A stretch of DNA of 64,000 bases from Paragordius varius (GCA_964247055.1 OZ176050.1:13888001-13952000), one strand, 5' to 3'. Counted from the first letter of the stretch, positions 1 to 12,708 are shown. The notes: generated by a model from the sequence alone, not told the origin. Program-made: numbers and translations.

Positions 1-308
1 TCATCTTCGTCACTTTCGGCTTCACTCACTTTCTAAAATCCCAGGAAAAAAATTTCAAAAAAATATATTTTTTCTATGAATTCTCTAAAAATTATAAGTT
101 AAGGATTAAATGTTATATTGCATATAATTTTATAATTATTCAAATATTAAAATCAAAGAAACATTACTGATACGTTTTCAACCATGAGATTATCAAAGTA
201 TTACAAAATATTTTATTCTGAAAAATATTTCCATCAAAGATTGTGTATAAACCAATAATTTGCTCATATTTTTAATTTAAATATAATATATTAAAGAATA
301 TAGATTGT

Positions 309-342
<34 letters not shown>

Positions 343-3300
343 TAAAACAAATATAATATTTGTATTATAAAAGTAGTTTTTTTTGATAAAAGGGTGTGAA
401 CAGATAATAAACCATATATTATTCGTAATAGCAATTTAAAGGTCCCTCCAAAAAATTTTTAAAGGACCCGAGAAATTATAAATTGCAAATTTAGAAAAAT
501 CGCAGTATAATTAATTTTCTCAATTTCTGAATAAATTTATTCGACTAAAGCTTATTTTAATTTTTACAGTTTGATAATGTAATAAATATGAATGACCGTA
601 TATACTTCTAATGCGACCCGCACCTGTTTTTTTAGTTAAAAATGTTACCCGCGAAGCCATTTGTGTATTGGACACGTCTGACCTAGACATAACTCATAAA
701 ACTAATAATTATTCATGTTTTAAACAAACATCGATTAATTATATTATTTTATATACAAGAATATATATAATAATTTATTTTTCGTATAAAAGCGTCATGA
801 AGCGAACAAATAAATAAAATAGATTATTCTTACAAATAAATCATAAAAACGCACTGTTTAATTCAATTACAGGTAAACGCAACTTGGATTTTGAACTATT
901 ATAAACTATAAAGTAAATAACTTACCCAAACATCATTTCTAAACATTGGATCCTCATCGTCGTCTTCGAGGGCACAATTGTTATTCCTTTCTGCGGTTTC
1001 GCTTATTTTAGCATTTTGCATACCATTCGATAAATTTTGATTTTTATGCTTAGGCTTTAACTGATGATTATTTTTAACATCAGAACTAAATTTTTTCGTT
1101 TCAGAATTCACAGTAAAAGTATTATCTCCAATATTGTTGATTTTTAAATTATCTACCATAGGTTTTTGCTGTTTTTGTGGTTTTAAATGTGCAAAGGTAA
1201 CATAAGTTTTTATAAGGTCGGCACATGTGGAATCCTTTAACCATGTATGGGCATGGATACAAAGTTTAGGTATGAGTTGTTTTAAACAGGCTAGTATACG
1301 TTTTCTATTTTAAAAAAATTAATTGTATATTTGTTTAACTAATTGCTAAAAAAATGAATTTATTAAATGTTTTTCAAATAGAATAAATCCAATATTATTT
1401 TACTCTTAATTTGTTTTAGTTTAAAAATACAATTGATTACATATCAGCGATAGATTAAAATGGTTATTTTATTTTTAGTTATCGATTAAAACCCCAAAAA
1501 TATGTTTGTATATAACGTAATTACAAATTTAAATTATTTAGCCTTAAATTGTTTCGATCATAGTTTTGAAAAATTTAAGCTGTATATTATCTAATATAGC
1601 GATAAATTAGAACCGCAAGAAATTAATAATTTTTTAAATATTAAAAAAATATTTTAAACTGCGTTTCATACCGGTACCAATTTGATTTTTATCATTATTG
1701 TAGAATATGTTTACTTTGTATTAAAATATCATTTTCCATTTATCTAATCATATATGTATATTCCTTTGTTTAAGCACATTAATATTTAATTGATATTGCT
1801 TTTAAATTTAAAAATATATGAAAATCATTTGACAAAAAACTTTGTATCCAGAACCGTTCATATTAATTATATATATATATATATATATCTCAAAAATATT
1901 TAAGAAAAATTAAATTCCTAAAATTTCACATTTTAGGCATTTGTACACACAATAAGATATCATTATATATTTAAAACTTTCGTAATAATAAAAAATAAAA
2001 ATATTCGAAATTAAGCTTTTTTTATCTATATCTATTTTAAAAAAAGAGAAATAGTTAAATATTAACCTGACTGCTTCCTCAGACATATCTATAAGCTGGA
2101 CATGAATTAAACATTGTTCCAAAATAAAATTAAATTTTGTCCGTGTAAGGATACCACTCTCCTCATCATTATTTAGGGCATATCTTTTCCCATCTTTTTG
2201 ATGTTGCTTAGCAATGGCGTAATAAATGTACCTTATAAAATTTATATATTTTATCAACAATATTGTAACTTTTTTAAAAAAATACTTATATCATTAACTT
2301 AATTAATATATACTCTATATTAAGGAGGTAAATATCAATCTACTTTATTAATATTTGCGGTATTCTATTAATAATGACACACCATAACTAATGAAAACCC
2401 AAATAATTTAGTTAGTAAAGTCATCGATAAAAATATTTTTTTTTATTTTACAGCCTCAAACAATCATTTTAGTTTCATATACGGTTAAGTTAAGGCGATT
2501 TTTTTTACAATTTGCATGCTTTGAAAATCAATAGACTAACTATACCATTTCCCAGTCTAAATAAACGTTTTCCCAGTCAATCGAAACATTTTCCCAATCA
2601 ATCGAAACGTTTTCCCAGTCAATCGAAACATTTTCCCAGTCAATCGAAACGTTTTCCCAGTCAATCGAAACATTTTCCCAGTCAATCGAAACGTTTTCCC
2701 AATCAATAAAAACATTTTCTCAGTCAATAAAAACATTTTCCCAATCAATAAAAACGTTTTCCCAGTCAATAAAAACGGTTTTATTTTTGATGATAAATAT
2801 CAAAACAAGAATATCAAAACACCTTTTAACCATTATTAGCGTAATATTAGGATATAATTTTTATAAAAACACAATTGAATGACAATTTTTCCAAGTATAT
2901 TCCTGTGCACAATCATTAATGATTTATTCTTTAAATGTTATATTTTTGGAATTTAAGTTAAGGTAATATTTTTTATTTATCGACGCATTTATATATGCGG
3001 CTAACTTATAAAATCTATACTTACGGATTAAATAATAAAATTTATAAAAATATACCATTTTTATCACAAAGTCATTTAACACTTTATTGGATCTAAACAT
3101 AAACTTTACGCCAAGTTTTTTTAATATTTATAATTTGATTCATTGGAGGCCCAACGCTGCCTTCTGATAATCTTTGTGCGGCCCGCGAAAAATTTGGAAA
3201 ACCATATGCAAAAATATGCCCACAAAATCTTAGTAATAATCATATTTCTTACGTATTATTATGAATGGGTCTATTAAATTGGTAAAAAATTGTTATATTG

Positions 3301-6300
3301 TGTTTGTATTTTGCAGTCTTATAAAATTATGTGAATGCCCGTATATATTTCGAATAGAAAACCGTGTGCTTTTTGAGTTAAAGATGCGGCCAGCGAAAGC
3401 ATTTAGTTGGACACCCTTGTTTTAGTAAAATATCCTTTTTATTAAATATTTTTAGCTCAAAAACATTTTTATCAAAAAAAATTTCGTTAAGAGTTTTTTC
3501 CGACAGTATATTTATCGACAAACCGGAGATATTTAAAAACTATTCTGAAGCGTTCCGCAAATATTAATGCGGACTATCGATAAAATAAAAAATATTATCT
3601 TAACTTAAATTCCAAAAATATAACATTTAAAGAATAAATCATTAATGATTGTGCACAGGAATATACTTGGAAAAATTGTCATTCAATTGTGTTTTTATAA
3701 AAATTATATCCTAATATTACGCTAATAATGGTTAAAAGGTGTTTTTATATTCTTGTTTTGATATTTATCATCAAAAATTAAACCGTTTTTATTGACTGGG
3801 AAAACGTTTTTATTGATTGGGAAAATGTTTTTATTGACTGGGAAAATGTTTCTATTGACTGGGAAAACGTTTCGATTGACTGGGAAAATGTTTTTATTGA
3901 TTGGAAAAATGTTTTTATTGTCTGGGAAAATGTTTCGATTGACTGGGAAAACGTTTCGATTGATTGGGAAAATGTTTCGATTGACTGGGAAAACGTTTGG
4001 ATTGACTGGGAAATGGTATATATCGGTGTCCCTAACCTATGGAATTGCCTTTCTGGGCTTACGGAATTCCAACTCCGCTTACATATATTACTAATTGGCT
4101 GTTTCTAGCAACTGGTTATAGCGCCAGATAAACCCGCTTTATAATTTATAATTCGTAATCTTCAATTCTAAATACTAAGTAAATTATAGTTTTATACATG
4201 TTAACGCCCCCTTCCTCCCGAAGAAATTCTCTCCACAATTACCCTTATAAATATACTTTAACTGTATAATAATAATTTGCAAAAAATAGCTCACTCTTCC
4301 ATAAAATCAATGAAAGACATGGCATTTGTAGGCAAAAATTTTTCCACATAACGATTTCGTAGCAGCCCCAAATCAAGTTTATCCAAAAATGTGTTCATAA
4401 ATTGTATGAGATGATTCCAATAGAACAAAGCTTCGCTTAAAAAACATTTTTCACATGACATGAGGGAATTGATATTGGTTTGATTTAGTGTATTATTATT
4501 ATTGTGAATATTTTCAATATTAGAAGCAGTGGTATTTGAGGAGGGTATTTTATATACTAAGTCGTAATTATCATTGTGATATATACGTTCCAATTTCAAC
4601 AAATTTCTATTAACCAATTAAACAAATATATATACATTATGAAATTTTGGCTTTGAATATGCAAATATATATATTTATTTAGCTATAAAATGAAGTAATT
4701 TTAATTATATAATTTATTAATTTAAAAATATATCGTTATAAAATTACGTTTTCTCCTCCCTAACCAGATACTTCATAAGTATGTCAATGTCATCATTTAA
4801 ATCTCTATGGTTTATATGAAGATTTTTCCCATTCACAATTGTTGTATTATTAGTGTTGTTGTTAATGTTTCTACAGCTCAAAATAGTTTGTTCCAAAACG
4901 TGTGTTATTTCAAGATTATTATTAGGTGCTGCGCTGTGTAAATTTTTTAAAACGCTTTCAAAGAATGTCCTGAGAACTTGTGCACTGAGTTTGGGACACA
5001 ATTCAAAATCCAAAAGAGATAACAACTGCAAAATATTTCCATCTAATTGTTTAACCCATGTGGTTATGAGACGTTCGGAAAAGGTTTTTCGAAAATTAGC
5101 TACACATTCACAAAAGATATTTAATAAGAGAAATTAGTTTCATGAAAAAATGGGAATATAATTTGACTTAAAAGGCAACGCTCGTTGTAGATTATAATTG
5201 TGATTATGTTTGAACAAATTGAGGATCAAAAAATGAAAATCTTTTAAAAATATATTAATTCTTTACTTTTATGTTTGTGTCTATATTTTTATATTAAATA
5301 CAAATTAACTTAGGATAATTTAGGTTATGATAGAATCAACCAATGAAAATCATATACATTATCGTTATCCAAAAACGCACGAAACGATTGCTATTGGGTA
5401 TCGATAAAGTATTTATTTCATCGCTTAATCATGTGTGTAACTTAGACGACCTAATATAAAAGGCATAATATCCTTAATATAATCTACCATCATCTTCGTT
5501 ATATATTAGTGTGAGTAATTGTATCCGTTGATGTATGGTAATATATTTTATAGGTATTTTTTCCATAATTATAGTGTATGCCGTTTTACGCACGACCGAA
5601 TTCGGGTCTCTACAGCGTTCAAGAAGAGATGCCTTTGTGTAACGACAAGGTATTATATTTTGAAGCACTTTAAGTCTCAGCGTTGAAAGTGGATCGTTTT
5701 TCAGCAAAAACAAATAATCTAAAAAGGAATAAAAAGGAAAATTTTATAACCCGTACGTATAATATCAAAATTGTAAATAAAATATAGTAAGATTAACAAA
5801 TGATTTCAGGTAAAAACTAATAAGTTATTAAATGAAAAAAATGATTAGCACATGGTTAAAAAATGTGTTAAATTTACAAATAGATACTACAGAAAGGATT
5901 CATCAAGGGTAGTTGTTTATGGTGTATTTATTATATATTTTTTTAACCATCTAATCATTTTTTGATATTCTTTTGTTTTTTTGTGATAATCTTATTGTAT
6001 TTTCATAATATAAGATAGTGAAACAAACATTTTCCCTTTTGATATAACTTTATACACAATCGAAAGGAGGAACTGTTTCGAAATTAACACATATTAACAA
6101 TATTTTAAATAATTTCCAAGTTATTGATAATTTTTATTAATTTAGGGTTAAAAACTCTGAATTCATTCCAATAAAAGGTAATAATTTAAATACCTTTTAT
6201 AATTGGACATTCTGGATCTAGTGGATTTTGAAAAGGTGCAGTTGCTGATATAGCCATAGACCGAACCATAGAAGATTTATCCATTAGACAAAAGACAAGT

Positions 6301-7092
6301 TTATCATAGATTTCATCGTACAAATTGGCTTCAACCTCGTCATTTTTCCCCAGATTTTGAAACAAGAGATAAAAGAATTGACATATGCGGTACCTTATCT
6401 GTTATTGTACAAATAAAGCTTTATTCAGAAATAAACCCAATCGAATTTGAAACTAAAAAAGTGAGGATACGCTATAAATATAGGTTAAAAATAGTGAAGA
6501 ATATTTTTGTAATTTGTAAAACTTGAGTTGACAAAAGCAAGTGAAAGGTAAAAAACGCTGAGTAAAGTATTATAATTTGAAGCTGCCATAAAATTAAGCG
6601 GAAACCAAAATCAAAAACTCTTAATCATAAATAAGCAGTAATACATTGTTAAATATCATAGAAAATAAAATTAGAAATTATATTAATCTGAATTGAAAAT
6701 CAAGTGTTTACAATAAACTGATCTATCTTGAATAAGCTATAAATGCGGAACGAAAGTAAAAAAACAACTTACAGACCAAAACTAAACTGGATTGAATAAT
6801 AAATTAAATTTATAGATAAATCCAAAAAATTTTAAAAGCAAATTACAATGGGAAGAGTTGCATCCAAATGATTTAACATAAACCCTATAAGGGTATGAAC
6901 ATCACTTTTCATCATGGTAGAATCTGAAGCTAAATCACCAAATGTGATGGATGATTTATCTTCTTTAATAGTAGCGCAAAGTTTGGCAATCAAAATTAAT
7001 CCATTGGTTATGGTTTGGTCCTTACTTTCACAAATGATAAAACGCTTAACTATCTCAATTATAACATCCCAGTATTCTTGCTTATCATCGCA
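1..7092 (-). CDS. NCAPG: Condensin complex subunit 3 (CAP-G), 3' end outside window
   Basis: HEAT-repeat subunit of condensin I, which compacts mitotic chromosomes. Exons in transcript order: 7092-6847, 6398-6194, 5718-5488, 5099-4748, 4606-4295, 2231-2067, 1304-926 and 32-1 (cut by the window edge). All joins keep frame, giving about 640 codons. Recognition rests on family landmarks in the right order: RYRICQFFYLLFQNLG, then ECPII, then VVRKTAYTIIMEKIPIKYIT followed by HQRIQLL, then GNILQLLSLLDFE, an ALFYW block, and MSEEAVRKRILACLKQLI, which matches the vertebrate TSEEGGRKK segment. The 1304-926 exon ends in an acidic, Asn-rich stretch, and the last partial exon reads KVSEAESDED, like the acidic Ser-rich C-terminal part of CAP-G. 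The intron at 2232-4294 carries a foldback element. The N-terminal exon is uncertain (see 7381-7437). Confidence 0.88.
440..700. repeat. Degenerate hAT-like terminal fragment in a CAP-G intron
   Basis: The stretch around 611-690 contains a GC-richer tip (CGCGAAGCCATTTGTG then TTGGACACG). It recurs near 3380-3415 and 12296-12345, and inverted near 46610-46645. The TGTCCAA plus GCGGCC-type tip is typical of hAT element ends. An open frame at 611-817 on the plus strand lies in this repeat and is not a gene. Confidence 0.4.
2541..4020. mobile_element. Foldback DNA element with 21-bp tandem repeats in its arms
   Basis: Two inverted arms of about 445 bp (about 2541-2985 and 3575-4020) surround a loop of about 590 bp. 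The ends are perfect inverted TATACCATTT / AAATGGTATA. Each arm has about ten copies of a 21-bp unit, CCCAGTCAATCGAAACGTTT plus one T, degrading inward to an AATAAAAAC variant. The inner arms are unique-looking AT-rich sequence repeated almost perfectly in inverse. Because 21 is a multiple of three, the arrays are open on both strands (a 7-residue FPSQSKR-type repeat), which is not coding. The element sits wholly inside the CAP-G intron 2232-4294. No transposase is visible, so it is non-autonomous. Confidence 0.85.
3140..3425. mobile_element. hAT-like MITE nested in the foldback loop
   Basis: GC-richer inverted tips (TGTGCGGCCCGCG on the left; GCGGCCAGCGAAAGC then TTGGACACCC on the right) bound an AT-rich core. 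The tips resemble the repeats near 640, 12300 and 46620. Position inside the foldback loop suggests insertion after the foldback was in place, although the loop may always have contained it. Confidence 0.4.
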
Positions 7093-7380
7093 CTAAAATA
7101 AATACTAAATTTTATTACTTTATCATATAAAAGCGTTAAATTTTTTAACAATTTATTATGTTTTGATACGGAGTCTTGTGCAAGATCAAATATCTCATAA
7201 AAATCCGATTTTTGAATTTGGCGCATTGTAAATGTCATTCAATGATAAAACAATATGCGGATAAATAAACAAAATTATAATTTTTTTATTAATATATCAT
7301 AAAAATCCGATAATGTGTGTTAATAATATTTTTGGGGCAAAATTTAAATTCCAATTCCAAGGAATTATTCTCAGGCCAAC

Positions 7381-7437
7381 TATTGATAAATTGACTAGCG
7401 GTACACATGTAGCTATATTATCCATTGCATGAAATAT
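7381..7437 (-). CDS. Candidate upstream exon of the CAP-G gene
   Basis: A 57-base open stretch preceded by a good acceptor (T-run then TAG) and ending before a weak GTTGGC donor. It is in phase with the next exon at 7092. It reads IFHAMDNIATCVPLVNLSI, placed like the N-terminal helix of CAP-G proteins before the EYWDVIIEIVKR segment. An ATG inside could be the start, or a further exon may lie upstream. The weak donor and short length leave it tentative. Confidence 0.35.
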
Positions 7438-7579
7438 CTAAAAAAAAAGTTATTTATCATATCTTTTTTGGCATAAATAAACTTTAAAATACACATATAT
7501 AAATTCTATTATTATTAATTTTTAATTCATATCCTAGCCCATTTTATATTTTCGTAATTTCTTAAATGTTCAAAATTGA

Positions 7580-8166
7580 GCTTTAACACTTCGATTCAAA
7601 TTGGGGTATCTAAATACCCCAGACTAAATTTAAATTATTATTTTTAAAAAACTATTGAAGAAAACGGTCCCAATTTAAATTGATGCTTCTATCCTGATAA
7701 GAATTATATAAATATGCCAAAATAGCTTGATAAAATTTTGTTTTAAAAAATATCCATCTAACTACTTCGAAGCCATTTTTATTTTACAAAATTTTTGCAA
7801 AATATCGTCTTCATTAATTTTAAGTATAAAACTAAAGCTAATTTTATTATAAATTACATTTAACATTGATAGAAATATAAAAGGCGGTTTATTTTTTATT
7901 ATTTTTTAATTTTACAATTTGACACATGTCACGGTGACGAAATTATTTCGGTTTTAGCTAAAAATAAGTAATATCAAGTATCTTTGGATTAAATCTTTTA
8001 TATATTTCGGTTTATTAATGTTATAAAAGTGCAAAATTTTGCCATGGTTATGATTCCTTCCATACTTTTTAAAGAATTTGATTTTAAACAGGGGGTACTT
8101 AACTACCCCAATTTGAATCGAAGGACTAAAATGAGGTGTTCTATCCAGATGTTAAAGAGGCTTTAA
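7580..8166. mobile_element. MITE family D, copy 1
   Basis: Inverted ends: the left has CTTTAACACTTCGATTC then AATTGGGGTATC and TACCCC; the right has ACTACCCCAATTTGAATCGA and ends ATGTTAAAG. The GGGGTA...TACCCC motif makes a small hairpin at each end. Related copies lie at 42878-43432, 59575-60063, 62905-63840 and 63950-64000. No coding capacity. It lies between the CAP-G 5' end and the secreted-protein gene. Confidence 0.7.
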
Positions 8167-8409
8167 ATGAAATTCAAAATAAAAATAAAAAATTACATAA
8201 ATCATTATCTGCTAAACAAAACAATTAATATAACTTCTGCTAGGCTCAATTATACGTTATTGATTATACATTATAAAAACATTAAGCTATCAAAAAATAA
8301 ATATGAAACCTATATAGTCATAAGCCGATGCATTTTAAATTACTATAGTAATTTTTACTGCATAGTTTTTTAATTTTTAACATTAACTGAAAACGTTTAA
8401 AATATATTA

Positions 8410-8704
8410 CAGTAAAAGAAATTATACGGACAAAACGTAAAAATATAAAGACAAATATTTTTTTCTAAAAGACAAACAAACCATACTTTTCAAAACCTCA
8501 ATTTTTCTCATATAAGCTATTTAGAGTTATAATTATAAAATATAGAATTGATTATGTTAGTATAACATATCTCTACGCAGACTTTGCCATATAAAATAAT
8601 AAGTTATAGTGATATAAATCTAGATTTAAAAAGTATAGTTGTCTTTTAGAAAATATTTGTCTTTATATTTTAACGTTTTGTCCGTAAAATTTCAGTTTTT
8701 ACTG
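8410..8704. mobile_element. Tc1/mariner-like MITE family A, copy 1
   Basis: Starts CAGTAAAAGAAATTATACGG and ends in the inverse (CCGTAAAATTTCAG then TTTTTACTG), flanked by TA on both sides. CAGT ends with a TA target are typical of the IS630/Tc1/mariner superfamily. The subterminal part (GTCTTTTAGAAAATATTTGT and its inverse) is shared by all family copies. The right end overlaps the stop codon of the minus-strand gene 8699-11244. Confidence 0.75.
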
Positions 8705-11244
8705 TAAATTCAAATATTTAAAAGGCAGGGATTGGATATAAACTTTATAATTTTGGTTTTCATCTTTGACATAGGTCCAATTGTCTTCGTGAGGTATGAT
8801 GGAGGCCTTTGTCCTAATGTCACTGGTAAGATATGAAAGCATAAATTCCGACATCCATTCAATTGGAACCCTGATGTTTTGGCTTAAGCCAAGGTGACAA
8901 TTTTCACAAGCCTTTTTAACACATGAATAAAACTTTTGAACTGGAAAATAAAATTCTAAGGAATCATATAAATTTTTGATTCTTACTTAAAAAAATAAAA
9001 GTTCTACCAATAACTTCTCTACTCCTTATTTCGCCACCTAAACGATATATAATATAAAACAATAATCTTTAAATTTTTATAGTTTTGTCTTTATATTTGA
9101 CATGTAATATAATTGGAAGAAAATAGGAACCTTAAAAACTAAAGCCTTTATATGAACTGGTCGAGTACGAAACTCAATTTGAAGTGCGCAATGCTTATTT
9201 CGGTGCATATCAACGGACCCTTGACAACCTATCAGGTAAATCCCATCTTGCTTAATATATGGCGACATAGTATCATTCATATTACCATTCCTACTTATGT
9301 TTTTTAGGTTACCGTCAGATTTTACGAGACGGAAATTATTAATGGTTAATATAGGATGAGTCAAATTTGCTAAATGTTGAAACATGTGGGTTCTTTTATA
9401 CTTTTCATGCGTTGCCATGTCTACGGCATAAACTTCGTACTGATTTATGTATTCTAGCAAATTCTCTCCAAATCTATTATCCGATAGCGAGCTTGTAGAC
9501 GTGGGAGATTTATGCAAGAAATCAAGCGTTGAAATATTGAGGCTCTTAATTCCTGCCGTTGATATTGCGGCATTTATCTCAATAGAGGTAATTGAAGGTT
9601 TGGTTGAAAAGTTTCGCAAAGAATTCAAACTATAATTAACAGATTGGGTGGTAAATGAATATTGATTTGGAGTTACGTTAATATTGTAAGAGGGCCTAAT
9701 GTTCAAAGTAGTCTGAAATCGAGTTATATTATAAATCAAAGTATTATTAAAGGATCCCTTGGATAAATATGGGATATGAGTTGACAAGGATATATTATTA
9801 ATATTGAGTTGCGTGCTATTCGATATTTTTGTTAAAAGATTCGAATTAGCAAATATAATTGGCATCATATTGGTTACTCGGTAGAGAGAAATATTTTTAA
9901 CTGAAAATGTTGCATTAACAGTTGCAATATTAATGTTTGTTGTGATATTTTTACTTTTAACAGTGTATATGCCGGTTAGATTACCAATACTAACTTGTGG
10001 TCCTAGTGATGAGTTTTTTAAAGTTGAGGAGCCATTTGATAATAATTTGCGACACTTGTCATACTCAGATGGTCCGGCCATTTCAGCCGTTGTTTTTGGC
10101 CACCAAAGTGGTAAACTTAATCGAGAGCGTCCATTTTTATTAGGAGAATTAAAAACATTTTTTGGTTTTTGTGGAATATCATTGTAATTATGTTGTTTAT
10201 ATCCACAGTTTATATTGCAACAAAAAAGGCCATGGTTACCAAAAACTTGCGATTTCCGCCTCCTTTTCTGTTTTAGTACTTTACGTTTTAAAGCGTGTAA
10301 CATTATAATCTTTTTGCGTAAAATTTCATTCCTACTCTGCATATAATTTACAAATATATTAACATTATTTTTTATTGGCTTCTCATTATTATTGATGCTA
10401 TTATTAAAAACCAGTCCAGAAAGACCTGCTGTATTATTTATGAGAGTTGACCGTAAAGTTTTATCAAAATTAATATTTCCAGAGATAAGAGTATCCGTTT
10501 TATTTTTAGTCGATATGGCATCCGTTGTAAAAATTATATTATTATATTTCATCAAAGTTACACCTTTGTTGAGATTTACGTCCTCACTAATTGTAATTTT
10601 ATTTTCCATTTTTTTGATATTTGTAGCATTATTACCACTGTATGCAAAAGTTGTATTGAAAAAAATAATTTTTTTATTTTCCGTTGATTTGACATGCATT
10701 TCATGGAGTTTTGATTTCAATTTTAGAGCCAAATCCGTTAATTTACGTTTAAGTTCAATATCAGATTTTAGGCTTTCGTTAACAGTTATAACTGGACCGA
10801 GTGTTGTAAAATCTGATGTATGAATTGAAGTTTGGTTTTTTTCAACTAACATATGCATGGCTTGTTCAATGGCAGTTTTCTGAATATAGAATGGAAATAT
10901 TTTATAACATTTAACTAATGCTCAAATGAAATAATAAAATAATTGAAAGTACAAACTTGGTTTTTCTTTAGGAATGGTGTTGTCACATCTATTGATTGGT
11001 TAATTAACTTATCATTAGTGTTGGTTGTCATCAAATTTGGGAATTTGATATTGTTCCCAAATAGAATATTGATAAAATCACGGTTTTCTGCCAAAAACTT
11101 TGCATATAAAGTATCTTCTCCCCTTTGATTTAAATTGTCATTTAGGGAATTTTTACTGGCCCATGTCATTCTGATACCGAATATAATTATTACGTAATGA
11201 AGAAATATATTATCTTTAACTTTAATGGGATCCAAAATTTTCAT
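8699..11244 (-). CDS. Unrecognised secreted, Asn/Ser/Thr-rich protein, about 756 residues
   Basis: Three exons: 11244-10957, 10879-9131 and 8932-8699, joined in phase 0 at both introns. The chosen start gives MKILDPIKVKDNIFLHYVII then IFGIRMTWAS, a plausible signal peptide; an ATG nine codons upstream is possible. The middle is rich in N, S, T and I, with many N-x-S/T glycosylation sequons, a basic cluster (KQKRRRKSQ), a CC-x5-C stretch and a LPLWWPK segment. The C-terminal part is better structured: YEVYAVDMATHEKYKRTHMF, an LIGCQGSVDMHRNKHCALQI segment, then FYSCVKKACENCHLG in the last exon, suggesting a disulphide-bonded extracellular module. I recognise no family. The first donor (CAA|GTTTGT) is weak, and the last acceptor was picked among two to keep frame. 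The stop is inside a MITE end. Confidence 0.6.
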
Positions 11245-11271
11245 CCATATAATAGGATAAGTTTTGGACAA

Positions 11272-12595
11272 CTTAATATAACCTAATCATTTGGTTAAAT
11301 AATTTTTAACTGTAAATTTAAAATAAAAAACGCACACGTTATACATATACATTCTAAATTTTAATATATAATAATTAATGCGACAAAATAATAAACTAAT
11401 TTAATTATTTATTTGACGAATAATTATAAATTCTGTTGATATGAATTTAGAAAAATTATACATTTACCGATGCGTCGTACATATACAAAACATTTTTTTG
11501 TAATATTCCCCAAAATCTATTTCCCAGAAATCAGACACCAATAAAGCACCACCTCCTAGTGTTTTCCAAATTAAACATGATTGCCGGCATCCCAGGAAAA
11601 ATTTCAAATTAAAAGATCATAGTTAATTTATATCGAATGATTTAAATCCAAGTATGGACAAAATAATTAGTTTACATAAATAATCCAAAAAAATAGGATG
11701 ATTACATATTACTAGTGTAAATATTTCGCATTATCAAATTATCACTTAATATAATCAAACGATGAGTACAAAGAACCATATCTAATAAGCGACGCAATCA
11801 AACTTTTCGAGATCATACCTCTGATATAAGAAGAATTTTAGAAAATCTGCTAGTTGGAATTTATCACTTCTTATTCTGAAAACGATATGAAAATGATCCA
11901 GAAAAAAATTCAGAAGGGACTAAAAAGGTGGCAAAATGATAATAAATTTTAATATACCGTGATTTAACTTTTAATCAAATCGAAAGAACTGTCTTTCTCC
12001 AATCAAAAAATAAAGTGCTTGGTATGTATACTATATGAAAAGTTTGGAACGACACATGCAATCGACACTGTACTGTGTCAATTTTATAAATGCTTAAATA
12101 AATAATCCATATTTTTTAATCTGAAATTTGATAGTGGTTCTGCATTTTTAAAATAGGAATTAAGCTTTGTTGATTAAATTTATAATAATTTTAAATAAGC
12201 AGATGTATCTTATTAAAGTTTTTTAATACAGAAAAAAATTATTTAATTATAAATTTGTTTTAGGATAATGGTTAACTTATTCAAAAATTAAATTTGCGTC
12301 CGCGAGATTTTTCAAATGAAAATGCGGCCCACGAAGCCATTACCGTCATGAACATATCCAAAATATTTAATTAAGTTTTTATACATAGATTTTGTTAAAT
12401 AAACTGCTTTTCTAAATCTATTTAACATTAATTATTATATAAACAAATGTATATAGGGGTTTTTTAAAAAAATAATAAATTATAAGAACACTTTAGAAAA
12501 AGATGCCATCTATTTAATAGACACTTATATTTAAGTTGTTTTATAACTTAATGTCTGATATAGCGAACAAGAAATAACTAACATAATTATTACTG
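11272..12595. other. Intergenic AT-rich stretch
   Basis: No open frame with coding character on either strand. A short GC-richer fragment at about 12296-12345 (GCGTCCGCGAG then GCGGCCCACGAAGCCATTAC) belongs to the hAT-like tip family seen at 640 and 3400. The part just above 11244 should hold the promoter of the secreted-protein gene, but I see no distinctive site. Confidence 0.5.
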
Positions 12596-12708
12596 CTAAA
12601 ATAAATGGCTATGTGGTTGCTCTTTCTTTTTAAAGCCCTGATTTTTTAGCATAAATATTTTAGAATTACCACTTTTATCCTCGAATGATTGACTGTCTAT
12701 ATGATCGT
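12596..12708 (-). CDS. Orphan candidate 3'-terminal exon (36 residues then stop)
   Basis: A polypyrimidine-type acceptor (TTTTTATTCCAG) is followed by an open 113-base stretch that completes a codon begun in a previous exon (phase 1). It reads DHIDSQSFEDKSGNSKIF, ends KKKEQPHSHLF and stops at TAG. No upstream partner exon was found before calsyntenin, whose last two introns are both phase 1. An alternative C-terminal exon of calsyntenin is therefore possible, skipping its usual last exon. A chance open stretch is equally possible. Confidence 0.25.

Noticed and set aside
611-817. Plus-strand open frame of 68 codons
   Set aside because: Overlaps a degenerate hAT-like tip repeat, has AT-driven residues after codon 40, and no splice or start context.
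2560-2770. Regular direct repeats that could look like a CRISPR array
   Set aside because: The 21-bp units are contiguous with no unique spacers, recur inverted at 3780-4020, and lie in an animal intron. They are foldback arm repeats.
9447-10823. Plus-strand open frames opposite the secreted-protein exon
   Set aside because: Antisense shadows of the long minus-strand exon 10879-9131.
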